A DNA stretch of 64,000 bases from DATFVA01 sp963747755. GTDB taxonomy: Bacteria > Bacteroidota > Ignavibacteria > Ignavibacteriales > Ignavibacteriaceae. A program made the translations under genes and the position numbers. The notes below the pieces were generated by a model, which searched no databases, was not told the DNA's origin, and saw only the letters and a list, made by a program, of their open reading frames with translations. The DNA lies in the NCBI GenBank assembly GCA_963747755.1, contig CAVVGK010000004.1, positions 124,001-188,000 on the forward strand. Direction: 5' to 3'. Below are positions 8,398 through 16,650 of this stretch, in pieces. The first letter of the stretch is position 1; every line of letters begins with the position of its first letter.

Positions 8398-9807
8398 TTA
8401 GCCATGCCCGGAGAAAATAGATTGATGGATGGGATAGAGACCATACCAATAAGCGAGACCTGAAAGACCATGGGGCTGGAAGAAAGCAGTCTGACTCAGC
8501 AGCGAACCATTTCCCTCCCGCGGAATTGTCTCGAACTGGAGCCACGCCTGGCCGGGAACCTTCATCTCAGCACGCAGACGAATCAAGCGACCCTCCTCCA
8601 CAGCCTCCACCCGCCAGAAGTCGAGCGCATCCCCCATCCTGAGATCATCGGGACTCCGGCGCCCACGCCGCATTCCCACTCCTCCCACAAACCGATCCAT
8701 CAGACCGCGCAATTTCCAGAGCCAGTCGGCATAGTACCATCCCCGTTTTCCGCCAATCCCATTAACAACCGAAAACAAAGCTTCGGCACCTGCATTTGAT
8801 GGAACACGGCGCTGTTCAAGGATCATGCCCTCGACAGATTTCAGATAAACACCCGGCTGAAGCTTACCCTGCGCTCCCGCCCAGTATGTCTCCACCTCAC
8901 CCGAACGCGTAAGATCAAATGCCTGCCGGACAGCTTCGGCGTAAGGAATGAGATTTAACTTAAAAACATTCAATACATCAGGGTCGTTTACTATCACCTC
9001 ATTGCGCAACCCTTCGATAAGAGGGTGGGAGAACGAGGCAGGAATCGGTGTTACCAGGTCGACCCAGTATGACGACAACCGCGGAGTAAGCAGGGGCACC
9101 GATATGAGATATCGTTTCAGATTTCGTGCTGCCGCATACTGCCGCATCATTTCACCATAAGTCAGCACATCAGGTCCCCCGATTTCAAACGTACGGCCCA
9201 CGGACTGCGGCTCCGTGAGGCAGGCGGTGAGATAATCAAGAATATTCTCTATAGCAATCGGCTGACACCGGGTTGTAAGCCACCGGGGAGTAATCATTAC
9301 CGGCAGGCGCTCAGTGAGATACCGAATCATCTCAAAAGAAATACTGCCCGAGCCTATTACAACAGCAGCCCGGAACTCAGTAACAGGCACGCCCGAAGAC
9401 CGCAGCACATCGCCCACATGCTGACGGGAAGCCAGGTGAGACGAAAGATTTGCCTCAGCGTCGCCCAGTCCCCCCAGATAAACAATACGCTGAACGCCGC
9501 TTTCACGGGCCGCCCTGCTGAAGTAAGATGCAGCGATCTCATCGCGCTCTTCAAATCCCTTTGCACCCTCAGCCATAGAATGCACCAGATAATAAGCGGT
9601 ATCCACACCATGCAGAACCGGAAGCAGGCTGGAATAATCAAGAACATCCCCCTTCCGTATTGAAACATCCTCCCACTTACGTCCGCCGAGCTTATCGGGG
9701 TCACGCGCGAGGCACACAACGCGATGGCCTGCGGCTGTCAGCCGCGGAACCAGCCGTCCCCCCACATAGCCGGTCGCACCAGTCACCAGGATATTCATAG
9801 CCGCCAT
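8398..9807 (-). CDS. NAD(P)-binding SDR protein with DUF2867 C-terminal domain
   Basis: The 469-aa product opens with an extended-type Rossmann motif (MNILVTGATGYVGGRLVPRL; ATG 9798 is as likely a start as 9807). YLVHSMAEGAKGFEERD and RIVYLGGLGD are typical of the YbjT/NDUFA9-like atypical SDR group, which often lacks the classical catalytic Tyr-Lys pair. From about residue 320 a DUF2867 region follows (LFSVVNGIGGKRGWYYADWL, GDALDFWRVEAVEEGRLIRL, ETAFFQPHGLSGLAYWY-like end). Such proteins bind NAD(P) and are thought to act on lipids or quinones, but the substrate is unknown. It stands alone between two genes on the same strand. Confidence 0.88.
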   Translation of the reverse strand: MAAMNILVTGATGYVGGRLVPRLTAAGHRVVCLARDPDKLGGRKWEDVSIRKGDVLDYSSLLPVLHGVDTAYYLVHSMAEGAKGFEERDEIAASYFSRAARESGVQRIVYLGGLGDAEANLSSHLASRQHVGDVLRSSGVPVTEFRAAVVIGSGSISFEMIRYLTERLPVMITPRWLTTRCQPIAIENILDYLTACLTEPQSVGRTFEIGGPDVLTYGEMMRQYAAARNLKRYLISVPLLTPRLSSYWVDLVTPIPASFSHPLIEGLRNEVIVNDPDVLNVFKLNLIPYAEAVRQAFDLTRSGEVETYWAGAQGKLQPGVYLKSVEGMILEQRRVPSNAGAEALFSVVNGIGGKRGWYYADWLWKLRGLMDRFVGGVGMRRGRRSPDDLRMGDALDFWRVEAVEEGRLIRLRAEMKVPGQAWLQFETIPREGNGSLLSQTAFFQPHGLSGLAYWYGLYPIHQSIFSGHG

Positions 9808-9866
9808 TCCTTTTATTTACACCCGGTAAGATAAAAGTAATTATCCCCAACATCCTCTCAGAAACA

Positions 9867-10391
9867 TTATTTCCTTAAATCATAATATTCTTTAAGGGCA
9901 CTTTGCCAGCTGAATAATCTACTTTCAAAATTTCTATACTCTTCATCAGAAGCAATCCAACACTTTTCAATCTTATATCCCCTTTCTTCACCTGAAAGTT
10001 TAATCAATATATTTGTCGGTCTTTTATTCATTCCAATTATGTACTTACCACCTATTTCAACATCACTCCATAATTTTTCATCCAATGGAAAACTATAATC
10101 ATCATCTCCTAAAGGAAGTGCATACTCTGCAGTTTGCAGCAAATCCAGGTAAGCATCATAAGCCTTCGGATCATATACTGATCCGGGGCTTCTGACGTTT
10201 TGATTCATATTAAAGCCTAAATTATAACCGAACGCTATCCTATAAGGTAGAGCAGGACAGGAAAAAGATTTTCCTTTGCAATTCAGGTTGTAATAGTTGT
10301 GCATCTTATCTTCTTTAACTTCACGTACCTTTGGAAACGTTGTATTATCATTCGGCAGCCAGCTTAATAAAATCTGCAGAGCTGGAATCAT
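9867..10391 (-). CDS. Hypothetical protein, 174 aa
   Basis: I do not recognise this family. The protein is soluble, without signal peptide or membrane segment, and rich in Tyr and Asp (GDDDYSFPLDEKLWSDVEIG, LPYRIAFGYNLGFNMNQNVR). Codon use looks like that of neighbours and the frame is free of stops over 525 bases, so it is probably real. The open frame continues a little upstream of the ATG (DSDNIDLTTD) and no good ribosome site is seen, so the true start is uncertain and the gene may be a 5'-truncated copy. It is on the same strand as the SDR gene, 59 bases away. Confidence 0.5.
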   Translation of the reverse strand: MIPALQILLSWLPNDNTTFPKVREVKEDKMHNYYNLNCKGKSFSCPALPYRIAFGYNLGFNMNQNVRSPGSVYDPKAYDAYLDLLQTAEYALPLGDDDYSFPLDEKLWSDVEIGGKYIIGMNKRPTNILIKLSGEERGYKIEKCWIASDEEYRNFESRLFSWQSALKEYYDLRK

Positions 10392-10875
10392 ATCCGTAGT
10401 CAGATCGATATTATCAGAATCTCAGGAAGATTCGCCCTTCCACATAAGGATATATAAGCAGCCTAATAAGTATAATATAATTAAATAATAGTTCTTGACA
10501 TTCACAAATGAAAGTGAGAATAGTGAAAATTAGTTGTGAATTTTGCACAATTCTTAAAGCCCACAATTTATGAGGGGATGGACTTAACTTTGCTGCAGGC
10601 CAAAATGCGCTGCACTTTATGAACGAGATAGGTTTAGTTTTGCCTGAAATATTAAACTGCATTTAAAGGTAAAATCATTTGCACCCCTTCGGAAATTCTG
10701 ATAAATTGCAATAGATTATATAAGAATCCTGGGGTTATGAATAAGCAGGGATTTGTTTAAGGGACCTCGAATCTTCAGGAATAAAAAAAAGAAGAATTCA
10801 AAGCATTCAAAAGGCTATTAGTCAGGGAGTCCTGCATTAAATGCACATTTCACATAAATATCTAAGGAGTACTGC
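10392..10875. other. Gene-free stretch upstream of the PEGA lipoprotein gene
   Basis: This 484-base AT-rich interval has no convincing gene. An 82-codon open frame on the minus strand (10414-10662) has no homology that I recognise and no ribosome site. Just before 10876 an ctaaggag ribosome site serves the plus-strand lipoprotein gene. No clear promoter or repeat is seen. Confidence 0.5.
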
Positions 10876-11274
10876 ATGAAAAGGTTCTACAAAATCGGCC
10901 TATTCTTTTCTTTTATAGCTGTTGCTACATTAACTTTAAGCAGCTGTGCAACCTTGTTTAAAGGTTCAACTGATGGCGTTAAATTTTCCTCAGAACCAGC
11001 CGGGTCAAAAGTCTATGTAAACGGCGATTTATTAGGAACAACACCATTTGCATTGGAACTCAAATCAAACAAAACCTATACTATTGAATTTAAGAAGGAT
11101 GGATTCGAACCAAAAACTGTTTTATTGAATAATTCAGTAGGTGGTGGATGGATTGTATTAGATATTTTAGGAGGCCTACTTCCTGTAGTTATCGATGCTG
11201 CAACTGGAAATTGGTATGAATTAGATCAAGAACATGTAAACGCGATCTTAGAAACTCAACAAGCTGCAAAGTAA
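10876..11274 (+). CDS. PEGA-domain lipoprotein
   Basis: The 132-aa product has a lipoprotein signal: hydrophobic stretch then LTLSSCATL, with the lipidated Cys near residue 24. A PEGA domain follows (KFSSEPAGSKVYVNGDLLGT, TPFALELKSNKTYTIEFKKD, GFEPKTV), the short beta-rich module found in many surface and envelope proteins of this group. The C-terminal GGGWIVLDILGGLLPVVIDA segment is hydrophobic and Gly-rich and resembles the glycine-zipper tails of similar lipoproteins; it ends in a WYELD segment. Probably an outer- or inner-membrane anchored protein of the periplasm; exact role unknown. A clear ribosome site lies 6 bases before the ATG and a strong terminator follows. Confidence 0.85.
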   Translation: MKRFYKIGLFFSFIAVATLTLSSCATLFKGSTDGVKFSSEPAGSKVYVNGDLLGTTPFALELKSNKTYTIEFKKDGFEPKTVLLNNSVGGGWIVLDILGGLLPVVIDAATGNWYELDQEHVNAILETQQAAK

Positions 11275-11333
11275 TTAGTATTTCATTCTGAACGAGACTA
11301 ATATGTTTTTTCTTTACAGCGTAGCGTAGGTTT

Positions 11334-11367
11334 AGCCCACGATCTTTAAGACTGTGGGCTTTTTTTT
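11334..11367 (+). terminator. Intrinsic terminator after the PEGA lipoprotein gene
   Basis: Stem agcccac (11334-11340) pairs with gtgggct (11354-11360), loop of 13 bases, followed by seven T. It lies 60 bases after the lipoprotein stop codon. Confidence 0.8.
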
Positions 11368-11427
11368 GGAGTGCACGGGGAAACGGTTACCTTTGCACAA
11401 ATATGTTGGAGAGAAAAGGCGGTGGTT

Positions 11428-11576
11428 ATTGGCTAAAGCCTGGGGGTTTCACTTTATTGTTTTTTCCCGTCAGTTATAAAACTGACGGCAATATTCGTTG
11501 AAACTGAGGGTATACTGTTGAAACTGACAGGCAATACTAGTTAAAACTGAGGGCAATGCTGGTTGAAACTGAGAAC
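11428..11576 (+). repeat. Diverged copy of the GGCTAAAGCC / CCGTCAGTT repeat family
   Basis: The order of parts equals that of the array at 18822-19334: the palindrome ggctaaagcc (11431-11440), a spacer, the inverted repeat ccgtcagtt-ataa-aactgacgg, then four degenerate 22-base units of the form gttgaaactgagggcaatnct. Sequence between the parts has drifted, but both inverted repeats are kept. It is intergenic. Confidence 0.65.
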
Positions 11577-11642
11577 AAAATATGCTAAATTCGTGCGAAA
11601 ATAAACGGTTTTAGGGGTTCTTCTTTTATAAATTTCCAAAAG

Positions 11643-11687
11643 TCTTCGGCCTGTCTTCGGCCAGTGTTCGGCCTGTCTTCGGCCTTT
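11643..11687 (+). repeat. Tandem 11-bp repeat, four copies
   Basis: Four copies with an 11-base period: cttcggcctgt, cttcggccagt, gttcggcctgt, cttcggccttt. It sits in the long intergenic stretch 11275-11972, which otherwise holds a terminator, a repeat copy and an unconvincing 89-codon open frame. An 11-base period does not keep a reading frame, which speaks against coding use here. Confidence 0.6.
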
Positions 11688-11972
11688 GCTGACGAGATGG
11701 GTAAGGCATCGAGAAGAGCAGAGAGAAGGTTGTGGAGAGAAAAGATTCCTCAGTTAAAACTACCTGATCATTTTATGCAAACGCTCTTAAGCATATCATT
11801 ATCAACTGTCAGGGGAATTCTCTTTGCTAAAAGAGAAGGTTCGTCTCTTAATAAATATTATCTGCCGGTACTGAATCCTGCAGGATTTAAACCTACGGGG
11901 GTTATTCCGCCTTTCCGGACAAAAGAAAAATAGATGCGAGTGAATGACCCGCGGCTCCTGACTGCTGTTGGC

Positions 11973-12458
11973 TTAGTGGTGATGGTGTCCGTCGCCGCCG
12001 TGGGCGTGGCCGTGCTCGAGTTCTTCGGGAGTGGCGTCGCGAACGTCGACCAGCTCAACGTCGAAGTTCAGGTTTCTACCTGCCAGCGGATGGTTGAAGT
12101 CAATTGTTACTTCTTCGTCTTTTACTTCTTTTATTACGAATGGGATGGGCTTTCCGTCGGGTGTGTGAGCCATATATTCCATTCCCTCTTTGAGTTCTGA
12201 GCCTTCTGGAAATTCTTCTTTCTTTACCTGCTGGACAGCTTTTTCATCGTAATCGCCGTAAGCTTCGGAGGAGTTTAGTTCGATGTTCTTTTTGCCTCCG
12301 ATGAGCATTCCGTTAACTTGTTCTTCAAGTTTGGGCAGTATCTGGTTGTTTCCACTCAGGTATACGAATGGTTCTTTTTCTGTTGTCTGTATCACGTTTC
12401 CCTGGTCGTCTGACAGTTTATAGTTTAGGGTAACAACTTTATTTGCTCCGATTGCCAT
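11973..12458 (-). CDS. slyD: SlyD-like FKBP peptidyl-prolyl isomerase
   Basis: The 161-aa protein has the SlyD layout: an FKBP half (VVTLNYKLSDDQGNVIQTT, IGGKKNIELNSSEAYGDYD), an inserted IF chaperone flap (EGMEYMAHTPDGKPIPFVIK, VTIDFNHPLAGRNLNFDVEL) and a His-rich tail (HGHAHGGDGHHHH) that binds nickel or other metals in SlyD proteins. NHPLAG is the family signature. It should act in the cytoplasm as a folding helper and may take part in metal handling; no nickel enzyme or hydrogenase gene is nearby. A cluster of A-rich ribosome site bases (aaaaaaggaaaaag) precedes the ATG. The gene symbol is by family. Confidence 0.92.
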   Translation of the reverse strand: MAIGANKVVTLNYKLSDDQGNVIQTTEKEPFVYLSGNNQILPKLEEQVNGMLIGGKKNIELNSSEAYGDYDEKAVQQVKKEEFPEGSELKEGMEYMAHTPDGKPIPFVIKEVKDEEVTIDFNHPLAGRNLNFDVELVDVRDATPEELEHGHAHGGDGHHHH

Positions 12459-12765
12459 CTTTTTCCTTTTTTAATGAATTTTGAGGGTTTAAACTAAGAA
12501 TTTATTGAGGGAAAATAAAGTGATGTATTATTATTGAAGATTGAAGATTGAAGGACAGGAGGGTTTAAAACCAGGAGAGACGCAAACCCCGGGAATTGCT
12601 TCTTACGGGTGCGCCTCTACCAGGTATAATTCTATGTGAGGACTATCTCTTATGACTGTTACAAATATGCCGTCTCACTATTAATATTGTCTTAATATTA
12701 CATTAAAAAAAATTAATGTGGAAAAGAACGGCATTGCTGGGCTCAGGATAAGATTCAGGATAAAA
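12459..12765. other. Gene-free stretch with a short GATTGAA tract
   Basis: Apart from the SlyD ribosome site at its left end, the interval contains three tandem heptamers of the type gattgaa near 12536-12556, related to the longer tract at 16459-16560, and AT-rich sequence. No gene or terminator is evident. Confidence 0.45.
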
Positions 12766-12975
12766 TTATTTGGTTGTGAATTTGGAGCCGAGATCTTTTA
12801 TTGCGTTTGCCGGGTTGTCGTGACCATCGCCTACCATTAGTATTTCGTTTATCTGTGAACCTGCGGGATCGGGGAGTTTGTCTTTCAGAAATCCTAATAC
12901 GATCCTGAAGGCTTCGTATGATTGTTCCTGCGTGAGTCCGAATTTATCAGATAGCTTTCTTAATAGTTCGTCCAT
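12766..12975 (-). CDS. Small DUF2267-like protein, 69 aa
   Basis: The product (MDELLRKLSDKFGLTQEQSY, EAFRIVLGFLKDKLPDPAG) is one predicted helical bundle with the helix-loop-helix LGFLKDKLP seen in DUF2267 proteins, but only about half the length of typical members. A ribosome site (aaggaga) lies before the ATG. It is 11 bases past the stop of the LigD-type polymerase gene, on the same strand, and is likely cotranscribed with the two LigD genes. Role unknown; the match to DUF2267 is a judgement from pattern only. Confidence 0.6.
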   Translation of the reverse strand: MDELLRKLSDKFGLTQEQSYEAFRIVLGFLKDKLPDPAGSQINEILMVGDGHDNPANAIKDLGSKFTTK

Positions 12976-12986
12976 CTTAATCTCCT

Positions 12987-13916
12987 TTATTTATTGTTTT
13001 CCTGATCTTTAAGTATCTCTTTAACTTTCTTTGATTCTTTTCCGATGGTGACGGGGTGCTTCCCGAAATCCTCCCAGGGATCTTTTTTCTGTGTGAGCCT
13101 GCGGAAGATGTTCTTTATATTATATTTCCGGGGCGACATCCGGCTGTTCAGTTCGTCCCATTCGATAGGGACAGCTACGGGAGCACCGGGTAGGGCTCTT
13201 ACGGAGTAGGGCGCCACTGCGGTTTGTGCGTATGCGTTCCGTGCTGCATCGAGGAATACCCTCCCCTTCCGTTTGTTCTTTCTTATTTCGGTTGTGAGCC
13301 GATCGGGATGCCTGCCTGCGAGTAGCTTTGAAACGTTTTGTCCGAATTCTCTTACTTCATCAAATGTTTCTTTCTGCTGAAGCGGGATTTCAATGTGGAC
13401 GCCTTTTGAGCCGGTCGTTTTTATGAATGTGCTGATGCCGAGTTCATCGGTGAGGAGCTTGCGGAGCTGTTTTGCGGCGAAGATTACTTCACCGAAATCA
13501 TCGCCCGGGGGATCGAGATCGAAGATGAGGGTATCGGGGTAATCGAGCTTGCTGGTTTTGCTGAGCCATATGTGGGGCGTGATGCATCCCTGGTTTGCTA
13601 TGTAAACGAGGGTGGCGGCATTATTGCAGATGACATGGTTTACTGTTCCCCCGCCCTCTTTTTTAATGGCTTTTGTTTTAATCCAGCCGGGGAAGTAGCC
13701 GGGAGCGTCTTTGTGGAAGAAGCTCTGGCCTTTTATGCCGTCGGGGTAGCGGAGCATTACAAGCGGCCTGTCTTTAAGGTAAGGGACCATAAGATCGGCA
13801 ATGTTCTTAAAGTAGTTTACAAGGTCGCCTTTGGTGTATTTTTCTTTCGGAAAATACACTTTGTCTGTATGTGAAAGTTCCACTGTGTGTTTGCCGAACT
13901 TTAATTCTTTCTCCAT
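12987..13916 (-). CDS. ligD: LigD-type primase-polymerase (stand-alone polymerase domain)
   Basis: The start is ATG 13916, which overlaps the ligase stop as TGATG; a longer open frame to 14009 lies inside the ligase gene and is unlikely to be used. The 309-aa product is an archaeo-eukaryotic primase of the LigD polymerase group: catalytic Asp pair in IFDLDPPGDDF, the TTGSKGVHIEIPL motif, and the RKGRVFLDAARN and VAVPIEWDEL blocks. Such enzymes fill gaps and add nucleotides during Ku-dependent end joining. In many bacteria polymerase, phosphoesterase and ligase are one protein; here polymerase and ligase are separate genes and the phosphoesterase is absent. No Ku gene is in the window. Confidence 0.92.
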   Translation of the reverse strand: MEKELKFGKHTVELSHTDKVYFPKEKYTKGDLVNYFKNIADLMVPYLKDRPLVMLRYPDGIKGQSFFHKDAPGYFPGWIKTKAIKKEGGGTVNHVICNNAATLVYIANQGCITPHIWLSKTSKLDYPDTLIFDLDPPGDDFGEVIFAAKQLRKLLTDELGISTFIKTTGSKGVHIEIPLQQKETFDEVREFGQNVSKLLAGRHPDRLTTEIRKNKRKGRVFLDAARNAYAQTAVAPYSVRALPGAPVAVPIEWDELNSRMSPRKYNIKNIFRRLTQKKDPWEDFGKHPVTIGKESKKVKEILKDQENNK

Positions 13917-14917
13917 CAATCTGCCTCTTCTCTTATTACATCTTTCGGTTGCTTGTCTCTTCTTAGTCCCATAAACCTCGGGTGGCGCAGTTTGTGTCCC
14001 GACGTCCATTCGGTAAAGCCGACCTGTCCCACCAGCTCGGGCGAGACCCAGTGAACGTTCTTCTCTTTTACCTTCTCATCGTAGGGGGAGGTTTTCCTTT
14101 CGAGCTTGCGGAGCTTTTCGGAGATTCGCTGAAGGGTTTCGTCATCGTAGCCGGTACCGACTTTACCGGCGTAGAGGAATTTACCATTTTTATAGAAGCC
14201 GATTAAAAGAGCGCCGAAGCCTTTTCTGGTGCCCTGCGGATCGGTGTAGCCGCCGATAACGAACTCCTGCTGCTTCGCGCACTTGAACTTCAGCCAGTCT
14301 GACGACCGCGAATGTTTATAGCCGGCACCGCCATCTTTAGCGATTAAGCCTTCCCATCCTTTGCTGCAGGCTTCTTTAAGGTAGTCCTCACCGTTCTCTT
14401 TTCTGTAGGTTGTGTGGCGGAGAGGATCTTTAAAGCTGAAGGCGCTGCGGAGTATCTTTTTACGACTCATAAGGGGAAGGAATGATATGTCGTACTCACT
14501 GAAGTAAACCAGGTCAAACAGGTAGAGATAGACTTTCGTTTTACTGTTCTTGATTTCCTTTTCGTTTTGGAGATGCATACGGTTCTGGAGCATTGCGAAG
14601 CTGGTTACGCTGCCGTCGAATGCAACTATTTCGCCATCGGCAATAAAATCGTCACGGTTATATTTTTCAAATGCCTTAATGATTTCAGGATATTGTTTCC
14701 CTGCCGGTTTTTTGTTGCGCGTCATCAGGTTTATCTTTTTGTTACTGCAGAAGACGAGGATCCTTTCGCCGTCGAGCTTGCGTTCGTAAATCCAGTTTTT
14801 ATCGGAGAAGTATTTGTGCGTAAGTTTGGCGAGCATGGGAGCCGTCCATTCAGGTATCTTTTTCTTTTTTAGTTTACGTTTTACTTCTTCCGGAAGTTCT
14901 TGTAATAGTTTGTGCAT
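13916..14917 (-). CDS. ligD: ATP-dependent DNA ligase (LigD ligase domain type)
   Basis: A 333-aa ligase with the adenylation motif ERKLDGERILVF (Lys is the AMP acceptor), motif III-like YLYLFDLVYF, motif IV EGLIAKDG and motif V SDWLKFKC, then an OB-fold domain (FVIGGYTDPQGTRKGFGALL, KVGTGYDD, ELVGQVGFTEWT, RHPRFMGLR). This is the size of the catalytic part of LigD alone. It is the first gene of a unit with the polymerase (one-base overlap) and a small helical protein. It should seal double-strand breaks and nicks in the repair pathway; the missing Ku partner must be elsewhere if the pathway works. Confidence 0.93.
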   Translation of the reverse strand: MHKLLQELPEEVKRKLKKKKIPEWTAPMLAKLTHKYFSDKNWIYERKLDGERILVFCSNKKINLMTRNKKPAGKQYPEIIKAFEKYNRDDFIADGEIVAFDGSVTSFAMLQNRMHLQNEKEIKNSKTKVYLYLFDLVYFSEYDISFLPLMSRKKILRSAFSFKDPLRHTTYRKENGEDYLKEACSKGWEGLIAKDGGAGYKHSRSSDWLKFKCAKQQEFVIGGYTDPQGTRKGFGALLIGFYKNGKFLYAGKVGTGYDDETLQRISEKLRKLERKTSPYDEKVKEKNVHWVSPELVGQVGFTEWTSGHKLRHPRFMGLRRDKQPKDVIREEAD

Positions 14918-15036
14918 CGTTTTCTTCTGTTATCCACTTATATCAATGTTCATCCCCTAACGGGGATGACCGGGAGCTGACGGAGTTTGTCAACCCGCTG
15001 GGGGCTGATGGAGCTTGCCATCGTAATCATACATCT

Positions 15037-15912
15037 TTAAGTTATCCTATGGGTTTCCTTGCCTTCAAGTCCTTCTTTTGAATGTTTGAGTTTAAGTTTC
15101 CGTGCGGGAATGATCTTGAATTGTTCTTTGACGTAATCGCCCGCCGGACCTCTGCCGATAGAGATGCCGCCGTCAACGAAGTACAGCGCACCGGTTACGA
15201 AGCTGGCTTCATCAGAGGCAAGGAACGCGAATACGTTTGCTATTTCCTCGGGATTGCCATGCCGGCCCATCGGGGTACCCTTCAGGATGTCCTGCTCCAT
15301 CTCAACTGTCATAGGACTAACGTCGGTGTCGTGCCACTGGGTATCGGTGGGACCGGGACAAACAACATTGGCCCTTACGCCATGCTTTATCTGTTCGAGC
15401 GCCACTCCCCTGGTAAATGCGATCATAAAGCCTTTGGAGCCGCCGTACGGGGAGCAGTCGGGCTGACCGATAGTACCGGCTTCAGAACCCGTACTGATTA
15501 TATTGCCTTTCGTTGTCTGAAGATGCGGCAGGGCGAATTTGGTCATCAGGAAGGCCGATCGTGTATTCATCTTCATCATATAATCGAAATCATCCACGGG
15601 AAAGTTTTCGGTAGAGGCGACCGTCTGGAATGTGCCCGCATTATTTACAAGCACATCCAGTCTGCCGAAGGCGTCTATGGCTTTCTTTACGCAGGCTTCT
15701 GCCGTACCTGCCTCCGAAACATCGCCCTCAAATGCTTCGGCCTCACCTTTATCCTGCCTTATTTCCTTTACCACCTGTTCGACGGGGTCGGCCGGGAGTC
15801 CGCACACGATTACCTTCGCCCCTTCGGCCACAAACTTCTTACAGATAGCTTCGCCTATGCCTGTTGCGCCGCCTGTTACTATCGCGACTTTATCTTTTAA
15901 TCTGCCTGACAT
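15037..15912 (-). CDS. SDR-family oxidoreductase
   Basis: A classical short-chain dehydrogenase/reductase: the cofactor motif VTGGATGIGEAI, NNAG, catalytic Ser in ISTGSEAGTIG, and YGGSK with the catalytic Tyr and Lys. The C-terminal FVTGALYFVDGG is also typical. At 291 aa it has an unusual 25-residue tail after that motif (GRGPAGDYVKEQFKIIPARK), not common in the family. The likely product is an NAD(P)-dependent alcohol or ketone oxidoreductase; substrate cannot be read from sequence. Start ATG 15912 is followed by SGRLKDKVAIVTGG. It is divergent from the cupin gene. Confidence 0.93.
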   Translation of the reverse strand: MSGRLKDKVAIVTGGATGIGEAICKKFVAEGAKVIVCGLPADPVEQVVKEIRQDKGEAEAFEGDVSEAGTAEACVKKAIDAFGRLDVLVNNAGTFQTVASTENFPVDDFDYMMKMNTRSAFLMTKFALPHLQTTKGNIISTGSEAGTIGQPDCSPYGGSKGFMIAFTRGVALEQIKHGVRANVVCPGPTDTQWHDTDVSPMTVEMEQDILKGTPMGRHGNPEEIANVFAFLASDEASFVTGALYFVDGGISIGRGPAGDYVKEQFKIIPARKLKLKHSKEGLEGKETHRIT

Positions 15913-16094
15913 TTTTCACCTGTGTTTTTTGTTAAATCTATGAGAATAAACGAACAGCTTTGGTGATAAGCGTCAGCATTGAATATTGACGATTAAAAAT
16001 TGAAGATTGGGGGATGAAGATAAGGGTGTCAGATTAAAATATTTATTCGTATAATTTTGTAATTTCGAATTTTGTAATATAACGTGGAGGAAGT

Positions 16095-16463
16095 TTGCCA
16101 GACTATATTAGATCGTCATCTGTAATAAAAGCGGCGGGAAATAAGCCGAAGATAATTGATGAGTTTATTGGAAGAGTTAATTCGAATTCGAGCGAGATAA
16201 GCATCGCAAAGATGAAGAGTCCTGAAGGCTGGGTTGAACCGGGACAGACGCCCGGGTTCGACGAGTACACAGTGGTGCTGAAGGGATTGCTGCGGGTGAA
16301 GACAAAGGATACTATTTATAATGTGAAAGCCGGTGAAGCGATAGTAACACGAAAGGGAGAGTGGATTCAGTACAGCAGTCCTGATCCCGGGGGTGCAGAG
16401 TACATTGCGGTATGCCTGCCGGCATTTTCTCCCGATGAAGCGCATAGGGACAGGGAAGATTGA
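16095..16463 (+). CDS. Cupin-domain protein with a TTG start
   Basis: No ATG exists in this frame near the start; TTG 16095 lies 4 bases after a strong ggagg (16086-16090), which decides the start. The 122-aa product is a single cupin barrel: GFDEYTVVLKGLLRVKTKDT, then VKAGEAIVTRKGEWIQYSSP and EYIAVCLPAFSPDEAHRD. The usual first metal motif G(X)5HXH is weak (only one His-like position, in the second half), so metal binding is doubtful. It resembles small cupins of unknown function often annotated as ethanolamine utilisation-like. A polypurine repeat starts right at its stop codon. Confidence 0.8.
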   Translation: MPDYIRSSSVIKAAGNKPKIIDEFIGRVNSNSSEISIAKMKSPEGWVEPGQTPGFDEYTVVLKGLLRVKTKDTIYNVKAGEAIVTRKGEWIQYSSPDPGGAEYIAVCLPAFSPDEAHRDRED

Positions 16464-16560
16464 AAATTAAAGATTGAAAATTGAAGAATGAAAATTGAAG
16501 AATGAAGATTGAAGAATGAAGATTGAAAATTTAAGAATGAAAATTGAAAATTGAAAATTT
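16459..16560 (+). repeat. Degenerate polypurine tandem tract (GAAGATTGAAAATTGAAGAATGAA type)
   Basis: About 100 bases made of gattgaa, attgaaa, attgaag and gaatgaa words in tandem, nearly all A and G with single T. It begins at the cupin stop codon and runs toward the GNAT gene. Shorter tracts of the same kind appear near 12536 and 15978, always between genes. No stem-loop is obvious. Confidence 0.7.
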
Positions 16561-16650
16561 CATAGATTGAGGGTGTGCAGGATTTCAGGAGTAACTCGCA
16601 ATTTTGTAATTTAAAATATTGAAATCTTATAAAATAGAAGCGGAATATTT

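Noticed and set aside
10414..10662. Minus-strand 82-codon frame upstream of the PEGA gene
   Set aside because: No ribosome site, no recognisable family and an odd residue mix; the region looks intergenic.
11664..11933. Plus-strand 89-codon frame in the gap before SlyD
   Set aside because: The first codons lie in an 11-bp repeat that does not keep frame, there is no ribosome site, and the protein matches no family that I know. It could still be a remnant.
13916..14009. Longer start for the LigD polymerase
   Set aside because: The extension lies inside the ligase gene and reads as an out-of-frame overlap; the TGATG junction fits a coupled start at 13916.
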